Of a stretch of DNA of 64,000 bases, positions 8,235 to 16,718 are shown in pieces. Source of the DNA: a halophilic archaeon (GTDB lineage Archaea > Halobacteriota > Halobacteria > Halobacteriales > Haladaptataceae); assembly GCA_003298465.1 (NCBI GenBank), contig QNGA01000001.1:310001-374000 (forward strand). The letters are read 5' to 3'. Below the pieces are notes generated by a model that searched no databases, was not told the origin of the DNA, and saw only the letters and a program-made list of their open reading frames with translations. Every line of letters begins with the position of its first letter. Positions within the stretch are counted from its first letter, which is position 1. The position numbers and the translations under genes are program-made.

Positions 8235-9223
8235 GCGTCCTCACCGAGCGCGGTCGGCTCGAAGCGGGTTCCGTGACCGTTACGCGCCGCCGTCACCGGG
8301 TCGCGGTTGTTCGCGTCCGCGACGACGACCGACGCGGCGCCGCCCGACAGCGCCTCCGTCGCGGCCATCACCTTCTTCGTCATGAACCCTTCCGCGGCGT
8401 CCTCGACGGTCGCCATCTCGGCGGGCGTCGTCACCTCCTCGACGAGCGTCGACTCGTCGTCGGGGTCTTCGAGGACGCCGGGCACGTCGGTCAGCACGAC
8501 GAGTTGGCCGCCGAGCGCGGCCGCGACGGCGGCCGCCGCGCGGTCCGCGTCGGCGTTGACCGGCGTCATCGCCGTGTCGCCGTCGCCGCTCTCCTCGGCG
8601 AGCATCGGCACCGTCACGACCGGCGTGTAGCCCGCGCCGAGGAGGAGTTCGAGTAGGTCCGCGTTCACGTCCTCTATCTTTCCTGAGTGGTCGCCGCGGC
8701 GGATCTTCTTCCGGCCGTCCTCGACGACCTTCACCGCGGACTTGCGCGGCCCCGTCAGGAGCGCGCCGTCCACGCCCGAGAGGCCGACAGCGCGGACGCC
8801 CTCCGTCTGGAGGCCCGCCACGAGGTCGGTGTTGACCTCGCCGGGCAGCACGCGCTCGAAGGCGGCCATCGTCGTCTCGTCGGTGAACCGGCCGACGACG
8901 CCGTCCGGCGTCTCGACGTACTCCGGTTCCTCGCCGAGCGCCTCCAGGTGGTCGTCCACCGCGGTCGAACCGCCGTGGACGACGACGACGTCCTCGCCCG
9001 TCGCGGTGAGGTGGGCCACGTCGGCCAGCGCGCCCGCCGGGTCCACGGCGCGCGCGCCGCCGACCTTCACGACGACTGGCGCGTCCTCCTCGTCGGCGGA
9101 CGAAGCGAGCGAACCGCTCGCCCGCTCGCCGCCGTCCGCGCGGAGTCCGTCGTTCGGCGACAGGTCGTTGTCGACGAGTTCGGCGTGGGCCGCGGCCGGT
9201 TCCTCGACGTACTCCCCGGTCAT
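8231..9223 (-). CDS. argB: [ArgW/LysW]-glutamate/aminoadipate kinase (amino acid kinase family)
   Basis: A 330-residue amino-acid kinase that phosphorylates the side-chain carboxylate of carrier-bound glutamate. The kinase core starts around residue 49 with VVVKVGGARAVDP, followed by VVVHGGSTAVDDHL, the TPVVTVPMLAEE region, NADADRAAAAVAAALG and LVVLTDVPGVLEDP. The first ~48 residues are an acidic, low-complexity extension not seen in typical LysZ/ArgB proteins. No good internal start exists just before the core, and ATG 9221-9223 overlaps the argC stop as ATGA, so the extension is probably real. Confidence 0.93.
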   Translation of the reverse strand: MTGEYVEEPAAAHAELVDNDLSPNDGLRADGGERASGSLASSADEEDAPVVVKVGGARAVDPAGALADVAHLTATGEDVVVVHGGSTAVDDHLEALGEEPEYVETPDGVVGRFTDETTMAAFERVLPGEVNTDLVAGLQTEGVRAVGLSGVDGALLTGPRKSAVKVVEDGRKKIRRGDHSGKIEDVNADLLELLLGAGYTPVVTVPMLAEESGDGDTAMTPVNADADRAAAAVAAALGGQLVVLTDVPGVLEDPDDESTLVEEVTTPAEMATVEDAAEGFMTKKVMAATEALSGGAASVVVADANNRDPVTAARNGHGTRFEPTALGEDA

Positions 9224-10296
9224 GGCGACCCCACCGGGTGAAGGCCCGAGAACTCCAGTCCGGCCGTCTCCTCGACCCCGAGCGCGACGTTCGCGGCGTG
9301 GACGGCCTGGCCGGCCGACCCCTTCATCAGGTTGTCGATGGCGCTGAACGCGACGACGCGCTCGTTGCCGGGGTCGAGTTCAAAGCCGACCTCGGCGTGG
9401 TTCGTGCCGGCGACCGCCTTCGGTTCGGGGTAGCGGTAGACGCCGCTCCCGCCCGCGACGAGGCGGACGAACGGTTCGTCCTCGTAGGCGTCGCGGTACG
9501 CGGTCCAGAGGTCGCCCTTCGAAACGGGGTGGTCGGGGAAGACGTGGCTCGTCGCCGACGCCCCGCGCACCATGTCCACGGCGTGGGCCGTGAAGGAGAC
9601 GCTCGTTCCGAGCATGGCCTCTATCTCGGCCTCGTGGCGGTGGCCCGTCGGCGCGTACGGGCGGACGACGCCCGAGCGCTCGGCGTGGCTCGACGCCTTC
9701 CCGCCGCCGGCGCCGCCCTCCGAGGAGCCGACCTTCACGTCCACGACGACCTGCTCGTCCCCGTCGAGGACGCCCGCGTCGAACAGCGGCTTGAGTCCCA
9801 GCAGGGTCGCCGTCGCGTTGCAACCGCCCGCGGCGATCAGGTCCGCGCCGGGGAGTTCCTCGCGGGTGAACTCCGGCAGGGCGTACACCGCCTCGTCGAG
9901 GTACTCCGGGCAGACGTGGCCGTCGTACCACTCGTCGTACTCGGCCTCGGTGTCGAGGCGGAAGTCCGCGCTCAGATCGACGACGGTGTCGGCGGCGTCC
10001 TCGAACGCGTCTATCTGCTGCATCGAGACGCCGTGGGGCGTCGCGGCGAACAGCGCGTCGACCGAATCGAGGTCGCCGGGGTCGGAGAAGCGCAGGTCGG
10101 CCCCCCGGAGGTTCGGGTGGACCGATCCCACCGTCTTGTTCGCGTACTCGCGGCTGGTGGCCTGTTCGACCTCGAAGTTCGGGTGGCCGACGAGCAGGCG
10201 GAGCAGTTCCCCGCCCGTGAAGCCGCTCGCGCCGACGACGCTCGCCGCGAGCGTCTCCGCGCTCTCGTCGCCCCGCCGGTCGGTCGCGGTCGCCAT
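9220..10296 (-). CDS. argC: [ArgW/LysW]-glutamyl phosphate reductase (N-acetyl-gamma-glutamyl-phosphate reductase family)
   Basis: A 358-residue NADPH-dependent reductase of the ArgC/LysY family. It has the N-terminal dinucleotide-binding motif GASGFTGGELLRLL, the catalytic Cys in AAGGCNATATLLGL, VDVKVGSSEGGAGGG, and the YRYPEPKAVAGTNHAEVG region near the C-terminus. It reduces the carrier-bound glutamyl phosphate to the semialdehyde. Start ATG 10294-10296 shares one base with the argX stop (TGATG), and its own stop overlaps argB. A short polar N-terminal extension (ATATDRRGDESAETLA) precedes the Rossmann fold. Confidence 0.95.
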   Translation of the reverse strand: MATATDRRGDESAETLAASVVGASGFTGGELLRLLVGHPNFEVEQATSREYANKTVGSVHPNLRGADLRFSDPGDLDSVDALFAATPHGVSMQQIDAFEDAADTVVDLSADFRLDTEAEYDEWYDGHVCPEYLDEAVYALPEFTREELPGADLIAAGGCNATATLLGLKPLFDAGVLDGDEQVVVDVKVGSSEGGAGGGKASSHAERSGVVRPYAPTGHRHEAEIEAMLGTSVSFTAHAVDMVRGASATSHVFPDHPVSKGDLWTAYRDAYEDEPFVRLVAGGSGVYRYPEPKAVAGTNHAEVGFELDPGNERVVAFSAIDNLMKGSAGQAVHAANVALGVEETAGLEFSGLHPVGSP

Positions 10297-11156
10297 CAGA
10301 CGACCACCTCCTGGGGGACCTTCGTCTCCAGCCAGTCCACGACCGCGGCGGGCACGTCCACGTCCACCGCGTCGTTCAGCGCCTTGAACTCGACCGTGTG
10401 GTTGACCTCGTGGACGGTGTAACCGTCGTCGAGTTCCATCAGGTCGACGCCGAGCAGGCCGCCGCCGACCGCGTCGCTGGCCGTCTCGACCAGCGCCTCG
10501 GCCTCGTCGTCGAGTTCGAACGACGCCGTCTCCGCGCCCTTCGCGGCGTTCGTCAGCCAGTGGTCGGAACTGCGGGCCATCGCGGCGACGGGTTCGCCGT
10601 CCGCGGCCAGCACGCGCAGGTCGCGACCGGGCTTCTCGACGAACTCCTGGACGTAGAACACCTTGTGCTCGTAGTGGCCCAGCGTCGCCTTGTGCTCCAG
10701 GATGGCCTCGGCGGCGCTGCGCGACTCTACCTTCGCCACGAGGCGACCCCAGGACCCGACGACGGGCTTGAGCACGCAGGGGTAGCCGAAGGACTCGATG
10801 GCCTCCAGCGCGGCCTCCTCGGTGAACGCCACCTTCGTCTCGGGCGTGGGGACGCCAGCGCCGGCGAGCGCGATGCTCGTCTCGGCCTTGTCCGCGCACG
10901 TCTCGGCCGTGTCGGGCGCGTTGACGACGGGAATCCCGTACGCCTCGCAGAACCGGGTGGCGTAGAGGCTCCGGCTCGTCGCCAGACAGCGGTCGAGCAC
11001 GAGGTCGACGCCCTCGAACGCCTCGGGGGCCTCGTCGAGCCCGAACGTCTGGTCGCGCACGTCTATCTTCGTCACTTCGTGCCCGCGGTCGCGCAGTTCG
11101 GCGAGCAGGAGCTTCTCGTCTTTCCGAATCCGGGAGTAGAGCAGTCCAAGCTGCAA
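10296..11156 (-). CDS. argX: Glutamate-ArgW/LysW ligase, ATP-grasp (RimK/LysX family)
   Basis: A 286-residue ATP-grasp ligase that attaches glutamate (or aminoadipate) through its amino group to the C-terminal Glu of the carrier ArgW. Features: N-terminal LGLLYSRIRKDEKLLL typical of LysX, nucleotide-binding GYPCVLKPVVGSWGRLVAKV, and the metal/ATP site LLGVDLMELDDGYTVHEVNHTVEF near the C-terminus. The start appears to be TTG 11154-11156, one base after the argW stop; no ATG is available there. Together with argW this defines the LysW-type protected arginine pathway rather than the N-acetyl pathway. Confidence 0.94.
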   Translation of the reverse strand: MQLGLLYSRIRKDEKLLLAELRDRGHEVTKIDVRDQTFGLDEAPEAFEGVDLVLDRCLATSRSLYATRFCEAYGIPVVNAPDTAETCADKAETSIALAGAGVPTPETKVAFTEEAALEAIESFGYPCVLKPVVGSWGRLVAKVESRSAAEAILEHKATLGHYEHKVFYVQEFVEKPGRDLRVLAADGEPVAAMARSSDHWLTNAAKGAETASFELDDEAEALVETASDAVGGGLLGVDLMELDDGYTVHEVNHTVEFKALNDAVDVDVPAAVVDWLETKVPQEVVV

Positions 11157-11157
11157 C

Positions 11158-11322
11158 TTACTCCCCCCAGTCCTCTTGGAGCTCCGGGGCTCGGTCGAGG
11201 ACTGGCGGGTTCACGTCGACGACTTCCAGTTCGACACCGCAGGTGGGGCAGTCGATAATCTCTCCGGCTTCGGGATCGTCGTGCAGGGTTACGTCCGCCC
11301 CGCACTCGACGCATTCTGTCAT
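11158..11322 (-). CDS. argW: Amino-group carrier protein ArgW/LysW
   Basis: A 54-residue acidic protein with two Cys pairs (CVEC near residue 4, CPTC near residue 25) that form a zinc ribbon. It ends in the diagnostic LQEDWGE: in the LysW family the final Glu side chain carries the amino acid that is converted to ornithine or lysine. Start ATG 11320-11322 lies ~31 nt downstream of an ATTTAA TATA box, giving a leaderless mRNA. It is the first gene of the seven-gene argW-X-C-B-D-E-F operon. Confidence 0.95.
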   Translation of the reverse strand: MTECVECGADVTLHDDPEAGEIIDCPTCGVELEVVDVNPPVLDRAPELQEDWGE

Positions 11323-11350
11323 CGTACTCTCCTCTATCGCCCTATCGGAC

Positions 11351-11356
11351 TTAAAT
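11351..11356 (-). promoter_or_regulatory. TATA box of the argW-argF operon
   Basis: On the minus strand the sequence is GATTTAAGTCC, centred ~31 nt before the argW ATG. It sits in the 148-bp gap after argH and implies that the carrier-dependent genes are transcribed separately from argGH. That gap holds nothing else obvious apart from this promoter. Confidence 0.6.
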
Positions 11357-11470
11357 CCATCGTTATTAATTATGAAAGAAAAGGCCGGACTACCGTCTCA
11401 CCGCGCGAGAGCGGACGCCGCGATTCCGATTCAGCGACAAGTAGGGACCCCACGAGGGGGTCGCGGTGGT

Positions 11471-12928
11471 TCAGACATAGTCCGTCACCTCCGAGTGGAG
11501 CGCATCGTCCGCGGCCGCGAGCGCGTCGCGCGCCGCCGCGACCGCCGACTCGTCGTCCGTCAGTTCCGCCTCGGCCGTCGCGAGCTGTTCCGCCACCGCG
11601 TCGGGCGCGGGGCCGCCGGGGGAGTCGCGACCGGCGACGCTCTCGGCGGGGTCTAACGCCGCCTCGACGGCCTCGCGGTCGACGTGCTCTTCGAGGGGGT
11701 CGCCGAGCACGTCCTCGGCCGCCGCGTCGAGCGCCGCGTATCCCGGCGCGGCGTCGACCTCCGACTCGGCGGCGGCCGCGGCGACCGTCTCGTGGGCGGT
11801 GCGGAACGGCACGCCGTGGCTCGCCAGCAGGTCCGCGACGCCCGTCGCCGTCGAGAACCCCTCGCTCGCGGCGTCGGCGAGCGCGCCCTCGTTCCACGTC
11901 GCGGTCGCCACCGCGCCGCCGGCCACGTCGACCGCGTCGGTCACGGCGTCGACCGCGTCCCAGGCGTGGGGCGTCGCGCGCTGGAGGTCCCGGTTGTACG
12001 CCCGGGGGAGGCCCTTCAGCGTCGTCAGCAGTCCCGACAGACCGGCGTGGGCGTCGCCCGCCGTCGCGCGCGCCAGTTCCAGCGTGTCGGGGTTCTTCTT
12101 CTGGGGCATGATGGACGAGGTGGACGCGTAGTCGTCGTCGAGTTCGACGAACCCGCGGTTCGAGTAGACGACCAGGTCCTCGGCGAGGCCGGAGACGGTC
12201 GTCGCCAGCGCCGCCAGCGCCGCGACCGACTCCAGCAGGAAGTCGCGGGCCGACACCGCGTCGGTGGCGTTGTCGACCGTGCCGTCGAACCCGAGCAGGT
12301 CCGCGGTGCGCTCGCGGTCGACGTCGAAGGGCGTGCCCGCGAACGCCGCCGCGCCGAGCGGCGACTCGTTCACGCGACCGTAGGCGTCGAGCAGGCGCGC
12401 CGCGTCGCGGGCGAGCGCGCGCTCGTACGACAGCAGGAAGTGGCCGACCGTCGTCGGCTGGGCCGGCTGGAGGTGGGTGTACCCCGGCGCGAGCGTCTCG
12501 GCGTGCTCGTCGGCGCGGGCGAGCAGGGCCTCGCGGAGCGCCAGCGTCGCCTCCAGCGCGGAGAGCAGGTCCTCGCGCAGGCGGTAGCGGATGCAGGTCG
12601 CCACCTCGTCGTTGCGGCTCCGGGCGGTGTGCATGCGGCCGCCCTCGGGGCCGACCGCCTCGACGACCGCCGTCTCGATGGCGGCGTGGACGTCCTCGCC
12701 GTCCGGGAGTGCGTCATGGCCGACCGACTCGACCGTATCGAGTGCGGCCAGTATCTCGCCCGCCGTCTCCTCGTCGACGATGCCCTGCTCGGCGAGCATC
12801 ACGACGTGGGCGCGGTCCACCGCGAGGTCGGCGGCGAAGATGCGCTCGTCGGCGGAGAGCGACGAGAGGAACCCCCGGGCCGGTCCGCCGGCGAAGCGCT
12901 CGCCGCGGACGACGTCCTCCTCACTCAT
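11471..12928 (-). CDS. argH: Argininosuccinate lyase
   Basis: A 485-residue member of the fumarase/argininosuccinate lyase superfamily, the last step to arginine. The superfamily signature is present as TSSIMPQKKNPDTLE, along with the substrate-binding MHTARSRNDEVAT and the GYTHLQPAQPTTVGH segment carrying the catalytic His region. Start ATG 12926-12928 lies inside the end of argG (8-nt overlap), so the two are translationally linked. Length is usual for the family. Confidence 0.96.
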   Translation of the reverse strand: MSEEDVVRGERFAGGPARGFLSSLSADERIFAADLAVDRAHVVMLAEQGIVDEETAGEILAALDTVESVGHDALPDGEDVHAAIETAVVEAVGPEGGRMHTARSRNDEVATCIRYRLREDLLSALEATLALREALLARADEHAETLAPGYTHLQPAQPTTVGHFLLSYERALARDAARLLDAYGRVNESPLGAAAFAGTPFDVDRERTADLLGFDGTVDNATDAVSARDFLLESVAALAALATTVSGLAEDLVVYSNRGFVELDDDYASTSSIMPQKKNPDTLELARATAGDAHAGLSGLLTTLKGLPRAYNRDLQRATPHAWDAVDAVTDAVDVAGGAVATATWNEGALADAASEGFSTATGVADLLASHGVPFRTAHETVAAAAAESEVDAAPGYAALDAAAEDVLGDPLEEHVDREAVEAALDPAESVAGRDSPGGPAPDAVAEQLATAEAELTDDESAVAAARDALAAADDALHSEVTDYV

Positions 12929-14147
12929 CCGTTTCGCCGCCGTCGGTGGCGACGGCCTGCTTCTCCTCGGCCGCCTTCTCGGCCTCGTTCGCCAGGCGCG
13001 CCTGGAACCCGTGGTACTTCGCCACGCCCGTCGCGTCGGCCTGTTCGATGCCCTGGACGGTCTCGGTGTTGAACGACGCGGCGGCCTCCGAGTACACCGC
13101 GTAGTCGCTCTCGCGGGCCACCGGACGCGCCTGCCCGCCGTCGAACTTCACGGTCACCGTGCCCGTCACCTTCTCCTGGGTCTCGTCGACGAACCCCTCC
13201 AGGGCGTCCATCAGCGGATGGGCGAGCAGCCCCTCGTAGGCCTTCTCGGCCCACTGCTGTTCGACCTGCTGTTTGAAGCTGCGCTCCTCTTTCGTCAGGA
13301 CGAGGCCTTCGAGACCCTCGTGGGCAGCGAGGAGGGTCGTGGCGGCGGGGTGTTCGTAGTTCTCGCGCACCTTCAGGCCGAGCATGCGGTCCTCCATCAT
13401 GTCCGTGCGGCCGACGCCGTGCGCCCCCGCCAGTTCGTTCAGTTCCTCGATCAGTTCGACGGCGTCTTTCTCCTCGCCGTCGAGCGCGACCGGGTAGCCC
13501 TCCTCGAACTCGATCTCGACCAGTTCCGTCTCCGCGCCGGGGGCGTCGGTCCACTCGTAGATGTCCTCCGGCGGGACGTACCCCGGGTCCTCCAGGTTGC
13601 CGCCCTCGATGGAGCGACTCCAGAGGTTCGTGTCGATGCTCCAGACGCCCTCGTTGCCGCCCTCGACGGGCAGGTCGTGGTCGTCGGCGTACTCCATCTC
13701 CCACTCGCGGGTCAGTCCGAGTTCGCGCACCGGCGCGACCACGTCGAGGTCGGAGCTACGCCAGACGGCCTCGAAGCGCAACTGGTCGTTGCCCTTGCCC
13801 GTACAGCCGTGGGCGAGCGCGTCGCAGTCGTGTTCCTTCGCCACGTCGAGGATGGCCTCGGCGATTATCGGACGTGCGAGCGCGGTTCCGAGGGGGTAGC
13901 CCTGGTAGGTGGCGTTCGCTTTCACCGAGTCGAGACACTGCTCGGCGAACGCCTCCGTGGCGTCGACGACGTAGTGTTCGAGGCCCAGCGCTTCGGCCGT
14001 CTCCTCGGCCTCGTCGAACTCCGCTTCCGGCTGGCCGACGTCGACCGTGACGCCGACGACTTCGTCGTAGTCGTACTCCTCTTCGAGGAGCGGGACGCAT
14101 ACCGTGGTGTCGAGTCCGCCCGAGAAGGCGAGTGCAACGCGTTTCAT
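12921..14147 (-). CDS. argG: Argininosuccinate synthase
   Basis: A 408-residue enzyme that condenses citrulline with aspartate using ATP. The N-type PP-loop LAFSGGLDTTV is at the N-terminus; GCTGKGNDQLRFE and the SIDTNLWSRSIEGG segments are also family marks. The frame continues upstream through two GTG codons, but ATG 14145-14147 is preferred because a TTAAAT box (14175-14180) sits 30 nt upstream, predicting a leaderless mRNA. It is first in an argG-argH operon and reads in the same direction as the argW operon that follows. Confidence 0.96.
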   Translation of the reverse strand: MKRVALAFSGGLDTTVCVPLLEEEYDYDEVVGVTVDVGQPEAEFDEAEETAEALGLEHYVVDATEAFAEQCLDSVKANATYQGYPLGTALARPIIAEAILDVAKEHDCDALAHGCTGKGNDQLRFEAVWRSSDLDVVAPVRELGLTREWEMEYADDHDLPVEGGNEGVWSIDTNLWSRSIEGGNLEDPGYVPPEDIYEWTDAPGAETELVEIEFEEGYPVALDGEEKDAVELIEELNELAGAHGVGRTDMMEDRMLGLKVRENYEHPAATTLLAAHEGLEGLVLTKEERSFKQQVEQQWAEKAYEGLLAHPLMDALEGFVDETQEKVTGTVTVKFDGGQARPVARESDYAVYSEAAASFNTETVQGIEQADATGVAKYHGFQARLANEAEKAAEEKQAVATDGGETDE

Positions 14148-14471
14148 GTACACCACCCCACGAGCTACAGCCCCTTAAATTCTTCCCAGAAAAATTAGAA
14201 ATAAAGTCGCAAAGTAGACTAACGACGAGTTAGTGTCGAGTGAGTCCGTACGAAACGAACGTCGGGTCGCGGTGGAATTGGAATTAGTGGGGCAGGGAGA
14301 GCCCCGGTCGTCGCGGAGAGAAGGAGGCGGACGCGCCGCTGGTCGCGAGGGCGACCTCGGACTGGCGCGTCCGCGTCATTGCTACCCTCTTCCGCCGCGC
14401 TCCGGATAAAGGCTTTCGGACAGGCAACGTTTGCAGTCGGAGAGCCGACAGTTCCGGCCGACCCCACGCGT
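14148..14471. promoter_or_regulatory. argG upstream region (324 bp) with two TATA boxes
   Basis: Between the histidine kinase stop and argG. It holds an argG TATA box at 14175-14180 (ATTTAA on the minus strand) and a second box, CCTTTATCC on the minus strand (14405-14412), 29 nt before the ATG of a 31-codon frame. The argG mRNA could therefore start either close to its ATG or ~230 nt upstream. No other gene was seen. Confidence 0.5.
14284..14379 (-). CDS. Candidate leaderless micro-protein upstream of argG
   Basis: A 31-codon minus-strand frame from ATG 14377-14379 to TAA 14284-14286, beginning MTRTRQSEVALATSGASA and ending PGLSLPH. A CCTTTATCC TATA box (14405-14412) sits 29 nt upstream of the ATG, the same spacing seen for well-supported leaderless genes in this window. 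It has four arginine codons. Whether it is a conserved peptide, a leader affecting argG 137 nt downstream, or chance is open. Confidence 0.35.
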   Translation of the reverse strand: MTRTRQSEVALATSGASASFSPRRPGLSLPH

Positions 14472-15980
14472 CTACGCGACCGCTCCCCGTATCTCGAAGC
14501 GTGCACCGCCGGACTCGCTCTCCGTGACGGAGACGGTCCAGTCGTGGGCGTCCGCGATGTGCCGGACGATGGTGAGACCGAGTCCGGTCCCGCCCCCGGT
14601 CGAGTAGCCGTGGTCGTACACGGCCTCCCGCTCTCCCTCCGGGATGCCGGGGCCGTCGTCCGCCACGTAGAACCCGCTCCCGTCGTCGAGCGCGCCGACC
14701 TCGACGGTCGCGTCGCGGCCGGCGTGTTCGACCGCGTTCCGGAACAGGTTCTCCAGCAACTGCTGGAGGCGCTCGCCGTCCGCTTCGACCGTCGGGTCGT
14801 CCGCCGTCCGGAGGGTCGCGTCGGCCGTCTCCGTGGTCCGCCACGCGTCGGCGATGGTCTCGGAGAGGTCGTGAGGCGTCTTCTGGGCCCGCGCCTCGCC
14901 CTCCCGTGCCAGGGTCAGCAGCTTCTCTATCAGTTCCTCGATGCGTTCGTGCGCGTCCCGGACCTGCTCGAAGTCCTGGGCGTCGCCGCTCCTCTCGGCC
15001 GCGTTCAGATACATCTCCGCGATGCTCAGGGGATTGCGCAGGTCGTGTGAGAGCACGCTTGCGAAATCCTCGAGGCGGTCGTTCTGCCGTCGGAGCACCT
15101 CGGCGTCGGCGCGCTGTTCCAGTTCGTACTGCAACCACTGCGAGACGAGTTCGACGTACGCCGACTCGCTGTCGGTGAACGACCGCTGGCGCGGCGGCCC
15201 GTCGGCGAAACAGAGCGTCCCGTACAGCTCCCCGTCCACGCGAACCTCCGTCCCGATGTAACAGCCGAGTCCGTACGTCTCGTACGCGGGGTCGTCGGCC
15301 CATCCTTCGGACGCGGCGTCCCGGACGGCCAACGACTCCTCGCCGTCGAGCGTCTTCCGGCAGTACGTCTCCGACAGGGGAGCCGTCCGGCCCGACTGGA
15401 GCAGTTCGTGGGGCCCGACCGCGTCGACGACCTCGAACCTGTCGCCGTCGATGCGAGAGACGAATCCGACGTCGACGCCGAGACGCTCCCTTCCCAGCGT
15501 CAGCAGCCGACGTCGCTTCTCCTCGAACGTCAGTTCGGCGTCCGACGCGGTCCGGTACAGCTTCTGCAGGTACGAGTCGTTCTCCCTGCACTCGGCAGCG
15601 TCGCCGTCGTCGCTCGCGACCGCGTTCCCGACGCGGACCGCCAGGAGACCGAGCGGGTCATCGTCGCTCCGGCAGTCGAGGTACTCCGTCGCTCCGCGTG
15701 CGAGCGCCGCCTCGGCGTCGGCGTCGTCCTCCCGCGCCACGAAGACGTACGGGAGGTCGGGTCGGCGCTCCCGCACGGTCGATAGCAGGTCGAGACCGTG
15801 GTCAGCGTCGCCGACGACGCAGTCGAACGACTCGTCGTCGAGCAGCGAGAGACCGCGCTCCCGGCGGTCGACCGTCGTCACCGCGAACTCCCCCGAGTCG
15901 CCGAGGGGGTCCGCGAACCCCTCCCCGTCCGGCCGATTTCGAAGACACAGTATCCGAACGGAATCGCCGGATGGCTCCAT
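14472..15980 (-). CDS. Sensor histidine kinase: receiver-like + GAF + HisKA + HATPase_c
   Basis: A 502-residue cytoplasmic kinase without membrane segments. Residues ~8-122 are receiver-like, but the usual N-terminal acidic pair is replaced by NRPDG, so it may not accept phosphate. Residues ~150-290 are a GAF-type sensor domain. The H-box SHDLRNPLSI places the phosphorylated His at residue 312. The ATPase part has the N-box LFRNAVEHAG and glycine boxes DDGPGIPEGE and GGGTGLGLTIV. This layout is common in haloarchaeal kinases, which often lack an adjacent response regulator, as here. The signal sensed is unknown. Confidence 0.92.
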   Translation of the reverse strand: MEPSGDSVRILCLRNRPDGEGFADPLGDSGEFAVTTVDRRERGLSLLDDESFDCVVGDADHGLDLLSTVRERRPDLPYVFVAREDDADAEAALARGATEYLDCRSDDDPLGLLAVRVGNAVASDDGDAAECRENDSYLQKLYRTASDAELTFEEKRRRLLTLGRERLGVDVGFVSRIDGDRFEVVDAVGPHELLQSGRTAPLSETYCRKTLDGEESLAVRDAASEGWADDPAYETYGLGCYIGTEVRVDGELYGTLCFADGPPRQRSFTDSESAYVELVSQWLQYELEQRADAEVLRRQNDRLEDFASVLSHDLRNPLSIAEMYLNAAERSGDAQDFEQVRDAHERIEELIEKLLTLAREGEARAQKTPHDLSETIADAWRTTETADATLRTADDPTVEADGERLQQLLENLFRNAVEHAGRDATVEVGALDDGSGFYVADDGPGIPEGEREAVYDHGYSTGGGTGLGLTIVRHIADAHDWTVSVTESESGGARFEIRGAVA

Positions 15981-16177
15981 TGGCCTATCCGTTTCTCCCG
16001 TCGAAGACTGTTAAAAGTAGTTGCCAGCCTGATTTCCCCTCCCTTTATTCAGCACCGACCCGGGACGGGCGACCGCTTCGCGACGCCGCTCGCGTTCGGC
16101 GTCGCCGCGGCGGTGGTCGCGGCTGCTCGCGCGGACGACCGGCATCCTCTTGTAGCGCGGTGGTCGACCTCCCGGCA

Positions 16178-16717
16178 GTGTACAGCCTCAACGTTCCGGT
16201 TCCCGGCGCGGTCGAACGCCGCGCCGAGGAGCTTCGCCCCGCGCTGCTCCCCTTCGACGCCGTCAGGGAGCGACGCACGCTCGTCTGCAAGCGACTCGGG
16301 GAATCGCCCGTCGGCAGCGGTCGCGCGAGCGAGATGGAGCGACGTGACGGCGTCGCGCGACTGCGAGAGCGGGTCCGGTCCGCGCTCGCCGGTGCACCCG
16401 CGTTCGAGGCCCGCGTCGCGAACGTCGACTACTTTGAGCGTCCCGCGAGCGGCGACGCCCCCGTCGTCTACCTCGCCGTCGAGAGCCCCGGCCTCCGGAA
16501 GCTGCACCGCCGTCTGTGTTCGACGTTCGACCCCGTCCCCGGCATCGAGGGCGACGACTACGTTCCCCACGTCACGCTGGCCCGGGGCGGCCCCGTCGAG
16601 GACGCCCGTCGACTGGCCGAACGGGAAGTCGAGCCGGTGACCTGGACCGTCGACCGGCTCAGCCTGTGGAACGCGACGTACGACGAGGCGGTCGACGAGT
16701 TCCGGCTCCCCGCCTGA
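16178..16717 (+). CDS. 2'-5' RNA ligase/cyclic phosphodiesterase-like protein
   Basis: A 179-residue protein that fits the LigT/2H phosphoesterase family. The second HxT motif is clear (VPHVTLARG near residue 130); the first appears altered, with RRTLVCKRLG where HxT is expected, so full activity is uncertain. The start is placed at GTG 16178 (VYSLNVPVPG); an in-frame GTG at 16160 would add six residues. The 3' end abuts the convergent XPD helicase gene (1 nt gap). The 197 bp upstream, shared with the kinase gene start, hold no gene. Confidence 0.65.
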   Translation: MYSLNVPVPGAVERRAEELRPALLPFDAVRERRTLVCKRLGESPVGSGRASEMERRDGVARLRERVRSALAGAPAFEARVANVDYFERPASGDAPVVYLAVESPGLRKLHRRLCSTFDPVPGIEGDDYVPHVTLARGGPVEDARRLAEREVEPVTWTVDRLSLWNATYDEAVDEFRLPA

Positions 16718-16718
16718 G

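Noticed and set aside
11684..13072. 462-codon plus-strand frame opposite argH
   Set aside because: A shadow of argH: basic, repetitive composition and no domain; argH has full family signatures.
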